From NCBI RefSeq assembly GCF_002795245.1, contig NZ_PGVG01000007.1:62001-126000 (forward strand): a stretch of 64,000 nucleotides of DNA, given 5' to 3'. Within the stretch, counting starts at the first letter, position 1, and each line of letters opens with the position of its first letter. Under the pieces are notes generated by a model. It saw only the letters and a program-made list of their open reading frames with translations. It did no database searches and was not told where the DNA came from. Shown piece by piece: positions 60,125 through 64,000 of the stretch. The translations under genes were made by a program, and so were the position numbers. This stretch comes from Bradyrhizobium forestalis (GTDB lineage: Bacteria > Pseudomonadota > Alphaproteobacteria > Rhizobiales > Xanthobacteraceae).

Positions 60125-61391
60125 GACGCGTCTCCTGATTGAGCTGGCGCTCCTGGCGGGCCTGCTTCGCGCCGCCGTCGGATTGCCCCGACGACGTGCT
60201 GGCCCCGCCGAACGTGCCTTGCGACTGCGGCGAGGACTGTTGCTGGCCCGAGAGCTGCGGCTGCGATTGGCCGGAGCCGCTCTGGAATCCGTCCAGCGAG
60301 CCGTGCTGGACCGGCGCGACGTCGGCGACATAGCCCGCCGACTGCATGAGATCGCGGATCTGGTCGCGCTGCTGGTCGAGCATTTGGCTCGTGTCCTTGC
60401 GCTCGGCCGCGAGCTGGACGGACACTTCGGTGCCGACGAGCCGTAGGCGCACGGTGACGTTGCCGAGCGCGGGCGGTTCGAGATTGACGGTCAGGATCTT
60501 GAGCGGCTGATCCGGCGCATTGGTCTGGGACGCTGCAAGATCCGGCACTGCGGACGCGGCCGGTGCCGAGGACTCCTTCAGCTCGGCTACGACTGCATTG
60601 GCGACCTGTTGCGGAGCGTTGAACTGCGCCGGCGGCAGATGAGTCTCCTGCTGGACCACGGTGACCTTGGTCGTCTCGGGCAGCACGTCGCGCCCTGAGG
60701 CCTTGGCAGCGCGCTCGACATTGGCCGTAACCGCCTCAAAGCCAGGCATTGCGCTCGAAGCCTCCGTGCCTTGCGTCGGTGCCGACTGCGCCGCGGCCAT
60801 CGCTTGCGAAGCCGCAGCCTGCGAGCGCGCGGCGGTCGGAGCGACGCTGGATGGGGCGGTGTCGACCGTCGCCGCCTTTGCCCCGACCGTGGCGAGAGCC
60901 TCGCGCTTCGCCATGGAGGACCGCTCGTCGCGCGCGGACGCGTCCTTGTCGGCGGACTGCAATTGCATCTGCGGCTTCACAGGCGCGACAGCAATCTCCT
61001 GCCCGACCACGACGGCAATGCCCGATTGACCCTGGATGTCGGCCCCGGCGGCATGATCCACCGGACGCAGTTTCTCCGACGGCCTGTCGGCCTTCTTCTC
61101 GGAGGATTCCTCTGTGGACTCTGGTCCCGCCGTCGCGTTCTTCGGCCTCTCCTTCTCGGTCGGGTGGGCCAGGCGCGTCCGCAGCGTACCGGCCTTCGCG
61201 GTTGTTTTGCTGCCATCATCGCTCAGTGCCTGTTTCGCGAGGTTCGAGACGGTGTGGAGCAGATCGTTGAACGACGAATTCGACTGCGATTTGGTCCCGG
61301 CGCTCTTTGCGGAACGCGACGTCCCGCGCATGTTGAGACTCTCGGCGAGACCCGAGAAGAGCTGTCCGGAAGTTCCACTGAGCTTGGTCAT
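60075..61391 (-). CDS. fliK: Flagellar hook-length control protein FliK
   Basis: The 438-residue protein has a long, low-complexity Ser/Ala/Lys-rich N-terminal ruler part. The conserved FliK C-domain is at about residues 295-370 (LKILTVNLEPPALGNVTVRL, VSVQLAAERKDTSQMLDQQR, IRDLMQSAGYVADV). A Gln/Ser/Gly-rich tail follows. FliK measures the hook and switches export specificity. Known as motD in older rhizobial literature. It follows motC (4-nt overlap) and overlaps the muramidase gene. Confidence 0.92.
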   Translation of the reverse strand: MTKLSGTSGQLFSGLAESLNMRGTSRSAKSAGTKSQSNSSFNDLLHTVSNLAKQALSDDGSKTTAKAGTLRTRLAHPTEKERPKNATAGPESTEESSEKKADRPSEKLRPVDHAAGADIQGQSGIAVVVGQEIAVAPVKPQMQLQSADKDASARDERSSMAKREALATVGAKAATVDTAPSSVAPTAARSQAAASQAMAAAQSAPTQGTEASSAMPGFEAVTANVERAAKASGRDVLPETTKVTVVQQETHLPPAQFNAPQQVANAVVAELKESSAPAASAVPDLAASQTNAPDQPLKILTVNLEPPALGNVTVRLRLVGTEVSVQLAAERKDTSQMLDQQRDQIRDLMQSAGYVADVAPVQHGSLDGFQSGSGQSQPQLSGQQQSSPQSQGTFGGASTSSGQSDGGAKQARQERQLNQETRHDQDVAPQHRRGPVYL

Positions 61392-62566
61392 GGACGGCGG
61401 TCCCTGGTCAGGAGTTCGAGTTCGCCGAGCTGCTTCTGTGCGCGCGCCAGCGTCACGGTCGACGACGCCAGATCAAGTCGCGCCGGCGTTGCCGGAGGCT
61501 TGTCGGCTGCGGCAGCGGGTCCGCCCGCGAACGGCTTGCGGACGTCGAGCGCGAGCTGCACCGTGGCATTCAGGAGGGGGACGTCGCGCTCGGGCAGCTT
61601 CGACCGGTCGAGCGCCTTCAGCTCGGCAAGACCTCCGTCATATTCGTCGGTGAGCGCCCGCGAGGCGCCGCGGAAGAAATGGGCCCGCTCGCGCTCCGCC
61701 GAGGCATCCGCGCTGAGCGTCAGCGCCCGCTCGCCGGCAAGGCGGGTCACGGCCAGCCGTCCGCGCACCATCGCGGCGCGCGCGATCACGAGATACAGCT
61801 TGAGGCGGCTCGTGCGATCGATCTGCTCCAGCAGGGCTGTGATCCGCGCGAAGCGGCGCTCGTCGAGTGCCAGGCTCGATTGTGTCAGCCCCGCGGAGAA
61901 GCGCTGCCAGAAATCACCGGCATAGATCGAGTTGCGGTAATGGCGGATATAGGCCAGCGTCAGGAACTCGAACTTCTCGAACTCCTCCGCCTGCCCCACC
62001 AGCAGGATCTCGCGCCGCAGCGCCGCCTCCTCGACGAGGGTGCCGGGCAACAGCAGGCGCGCGTCGTCCAGACGCTCGATCGCGAGCGATGCCTCAGCGC
62101 GCGCGAACAGCGCACCTTGGACCAGCGCGACCTGTCCGCCGAGACCTGAGGGAATCGTCCGCGGCTTGACGTCCTTGAGCAGCTCCCGCGCTTCGTCCTG
62201 ACGACCCTCGACATAGGCGAGCGCACCATTGAACAGCCGCTCGTCGACGTTCATCTTGTCGCGCGGCAGCTTGCGGACGACTTGCGGCGCACCGCCACTG
62301 AGCAGATAGATGACCACTGCCTGGCTGTTCTGCGGATTGCTCCACACGACGGGATCGGCAGCGAGAAACTTCTCGCCGATCTGCCGTATCAGCGCGATGT
62401 GACTACCGTGCGCCGCGGTGTCGCCGTTGGCGATGCCGTCCTGCACCGCCTGCAACGCACGGACGAGCTCATAGGGTTCGCCGGACTGGGGCGCAGGCTG
62501 GGCAAGCGCGTTCGCCGCCGTGAACGGCAGCAGCAGCAAGGCGGCGCGGCGCAGCAGCCTGATCAA
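61388..62566 (-). CDS. motC: Motility protein MotC
   Basis: MotC is a periplasmic protein of rhizobial flagellar motors that binds and stabilises MotB. The 392-residue protein has a signal peptide (MIRLLRRAALLLLPFTAANA) and a helical-repeat body. It contains SGEPYELVRALQAVQDGIAN at the N-terminus and AEEFEKFEFLTLAYIRHYRN in the middle, as in rhizobial MotC. Its start overlaps the motB stop, and its stop overlaps the fliK start (ATGA). Confidence 0.93.
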   Translation of the reverse strand: MIRLLRRAALLLLPFTAANALAQPAPQSGEPYELVRALQAVQDGIANGDTAAHGSHIALIRQIGEKFLAADPVVWSNPQNSQAVVIYLLSGGAPQVVRKLPRDKMNVDERLFNGALAYVEGRQDEARELLKDVKPRTIPSGLGGQVALVQGALFARAEASLAIERLDDARLLLPGTLVEEAALRREILLVGQAEEFEKFEFLTLAYIRHYRNSIYAGDFWQRFSAGLTQSSLALDERRFARITALLEQIDRTSRLKLYLVIARAAMVRGRLAVTRLAGERALTLSADASAERERAHFFRGASRALTDEYDGGLAELKALDRSKLPERDVPLLNATVQLALDVRKPFAGGPAAAADKPPATPARLDLASSTVTLARAQKQLGELELLTRDRRP

Positions 62567-63876
62567 GGACGCTTCTCCCGGATCAGGATCTCAATCCGAC
62601 GGTTCTGTGCGGCCGCCGGATCGTTCGGAAGCTTCGGCCGCCGGTCGGCGTAACCTTCGACATGCTCGATCCGCCGCGCGTCGACGCCGGAGCGGACCAA
62701 CATGTAGTAGGCCATCTGCGCACGAGCGGTCGACAGTCGCCAGTTGTCGTAGGTCTCCGAACGATACGGCCGATTGTCGGTATGGCCGCGGACGATGATC
62801 ATGCCCTGCCGCTTCGTCAGCAGCGGCCCGATCTTGTCGATCACGCGGATCAGCTCGGGCCGTGGCTCGGCCGAGCCGACCGCGAACATGCCGAAGCTCG
62901 CATCGTCGGTCAGGCTGACCAGGAGTCCTTCCTCGACCTGACGCACCTCGGCCGCCGGCCCCGCGCCGGCTTTGATGTCCGACAGCGCGTCGGCGATCGC
63001 GGATTGAAGCTGCTTGAGGGTCGGCTGCTGCGTCTGCGCCGCATCGCGCGGCTCGGACTCCATCGCCGTGTCGTTGGGACGCGCCTGCGGGGCGGCGTTG
63101 GCCTGAACACCAGCTTGGCCGTTGCCCTCGCGCGAGGATTGCGTCGCTGCAGGGCCCGGCGGCAGCAGGGGCGAGAGGCTTGCGGACGAGCCATCGGCGT
63201 TCGGCGCCACGCTTCCACCGGCATCTTCCGTCTTGGTCCGGCGCGGCTGCGGCTCGCCGGGATTTGCTCCGGCTGCGCTGTCGCGCGCGGAGGCATTCGG
63301 CTTCGGCTCGCCGTCGATGAAGCGATCGGCGTCCTTGGACGCCTGCGGCGCCAGCTTCCAATAGCCGGGATCGAAGGGATCGCGGTAGGCGTCGCCTCCC
63401 TTGAGCCCGTCCTCTTCGGCGGACGTCAGAGCGCCGGCGCGCCGCTGGCCCGTGGACTGGTTCGCGCTATTGGCGATCTCGGCGAGCGTCGCATAGGGAT
63501 CGCGGAACAGGACCTTCTCCTCATAGGAGGCCGGCTTCTCGGCCGTTGGGGAATCACCGCGACGTTCTTCGTTCGGCCCGGCCGGCTGACGCTTGCCATC
63601 CTGACCTTCGAACGACGACGGCTCCTTCTTGGAGAGATCCTTCAGACCCTTCGGAGCAGGTGCGTTCTCCGCGAGCTTGATCGGGTTGAAATAGCTCGCG
63701 ACCACCTGCTTCTGGTCCTGGTTGAGCGCATTGAGCAGCCACATGACCAGGAAGAACGCCATCATTGCGGTCATGAAGTCCGCATAGGCGATCTTCCAGA
63801 CGCCGCCGTGATGCGCCTCCTCGGCGAAGGCGCTGCGCCGGCGGATGATCACGAGCTCATGCTTGACCTCTTCCAT
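62563..63876 (-). CDS. motB: Flagellar stator protein MotB
   Basis: MotB anchors the stator to peptidoglycan and carries the proton-accepting aspartate. The 437-residue protein has its transmembrane helix at about residues 27-50 (KIAYADFMTAMMAFFLVMWL, with Asp33 the proton site). A long disordered linker typical of rhizobial MotB follows, then an OmpA-like domain near the C-terminus (IIVRGHTDNRPYRSETYDNW, LSTARAQMAYYMLV, VEGYADRRPKLPNDPAAAQN). The cognate motA is not in the window. Confidence 0.97.
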   Translation of the reverse strand: MEEVKHELVIIRRRSAFAEEAHHGGVWKIAYADFMTAMMAFFLVMWLLNALNQDQKQVVASYFNPIKLAENAPAPKGLKDLSKKEPSSFEGQDGKRQPAGPNEERRGDSPTAEKPASYEEKVLFRDPYATLAEIANSANQSTGQRRAGALTSAEEDGLKGGDAYRDPFDPGYWKLAPQASKDADRFIDGEPKPNASARDSAAGANPGEPQPRRTKTEDAGGSVAPNADGSSASLSPLLPPGPAATQSSREGNGQAGVQANAAPQARPNDTAMESEPRDAAQTQQPTLKQLQSAIADALSDIKAGAGPAAEVRQVEEGLLVSLTDDASFGMFAVGSAEPRPELIRVIDKIGPLLTKRQGMIIVRGHTDNRPYRSETYDNWRLSTARAQMAYYMLVRSGVDARRIEHVEGYADRRPKLPNDPAAAQNRRIEILIREKRP

Positions 63877-63882
63877 GGCGGA

Positions 63883-64000
63883 CTACCGACGTGCTTCCTT
63901 GAGGCGTTCACTCCAGGCGGAGATCTGCGTCTCGATCACGGTCTGGTCGGCCACAACGCGGACCTCGGAGATGTCGGCGGCCTCGTACGCGATGCCCGTT
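63883..64000 (-). CDS. C-terminal end of an unrecognised gene upstream of motB
   Basis: An open frame enters from the right edge and stops 6 nt before motB. The last 38 residues include TGIAYEAADISEVRVVADQT and end SERLKEARR. I cannot assign a family from this piece. The 6-nt gap and shared strand place it in the flagellar operon. The sequence does not look like the end of MotA. Confidence 0.6.
   Translation of the reverse strand, partial: TGIAYEAADISEVRVVADQTVIETQISAWSERLKEARR

Overview
The window is high-GC chromosomal DNA from an alphaproteobacterium, almost certainly Bradyrhizobium or a close relative. The evidence is a rhizobial-type flagellar operon (flaF, flbT, ftcR, motC, an orf38-like muramidase), abundant TRAP and acyl-CoA gene sets, and Bradyrhizobium-like dispersed intergenic palindromes. 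No rRNA, tRNA, CRISPR array, prophage or insertion sequence is visible. No conspicuous low-GC island was noticed by eye; base composition was not calculated.

Layout. 1-2713: the start of a kdp potassium-ATPase operon on the minus strand (kdpF, kdpA, kdpB partial, plus one or two tiny membrane ORFs). 2936-6210: a run of small unrecognised genes and a DapA-like protein lacking its catalytic residues, ending in four very short ORFs. The kdp promoter and three promoters in this run share an identical 50-bp architecture: an 11-bp direct repeat followed at fixed distance by CTCG and a -10-like hexamer. This suggests one regulon, probably of the OmpR-type regulator KdpE. 6279-8522: upp and an acyl-CoA ligase. 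8538-18760: a divergent catabolic cluster (CoA transferases, acyl-CoA ligase with an internal deletion, acyl-CoA dehydrogenase, TRAP transporter, MaoC hydratase, CitE-like lyase, IclR regulator), plausibly for a C5 branched dicarboxylate. 18771-23494: a small glycine-rich protein, a Tat-exported FAH-family protein, a secreted GH79-like glycosidase and an MHS-type MFS transporter. 23873-27642: a periplasmic binding protein with no ABC partners, a flavoprotein and an IclR regulator. 27819-32322: an operon of a TPP enzyme, D-amino-acid dehydrogenase-like flavoprotein, Asp/Glu racemase and SDR. 32607-40673: a hexuronate/aldonate cluster (uxuA, idonate dehydrogenase, TRAP transporter, GntR regulator, divergent uxuB) with a UxuR/ExuR-like operator. 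40769-47561: assorted genes (NTF2-like, HAD phosphatase, YeeZ-like, serine hydrolase, dienelactone hydrolase, cysteine-bearing MarR regulator, coiled-coil membrane protein). 48380-64000: ftcR and, facing it, a long flagellar operon running from motB to a FliL-like small protein.

The strongest new signal is the four-copy promoter element at 2664-2713, 2936-2985, 3826-3875 and 5562-5611. It links the kdp operon to a neighbouring set of uncharacterised small genes. Other notable points are the catalytically degenerate DapA homologue, the AMP-forming ligase without its phosphate loop, and the MarR regulator with four C-terminal cysteines.
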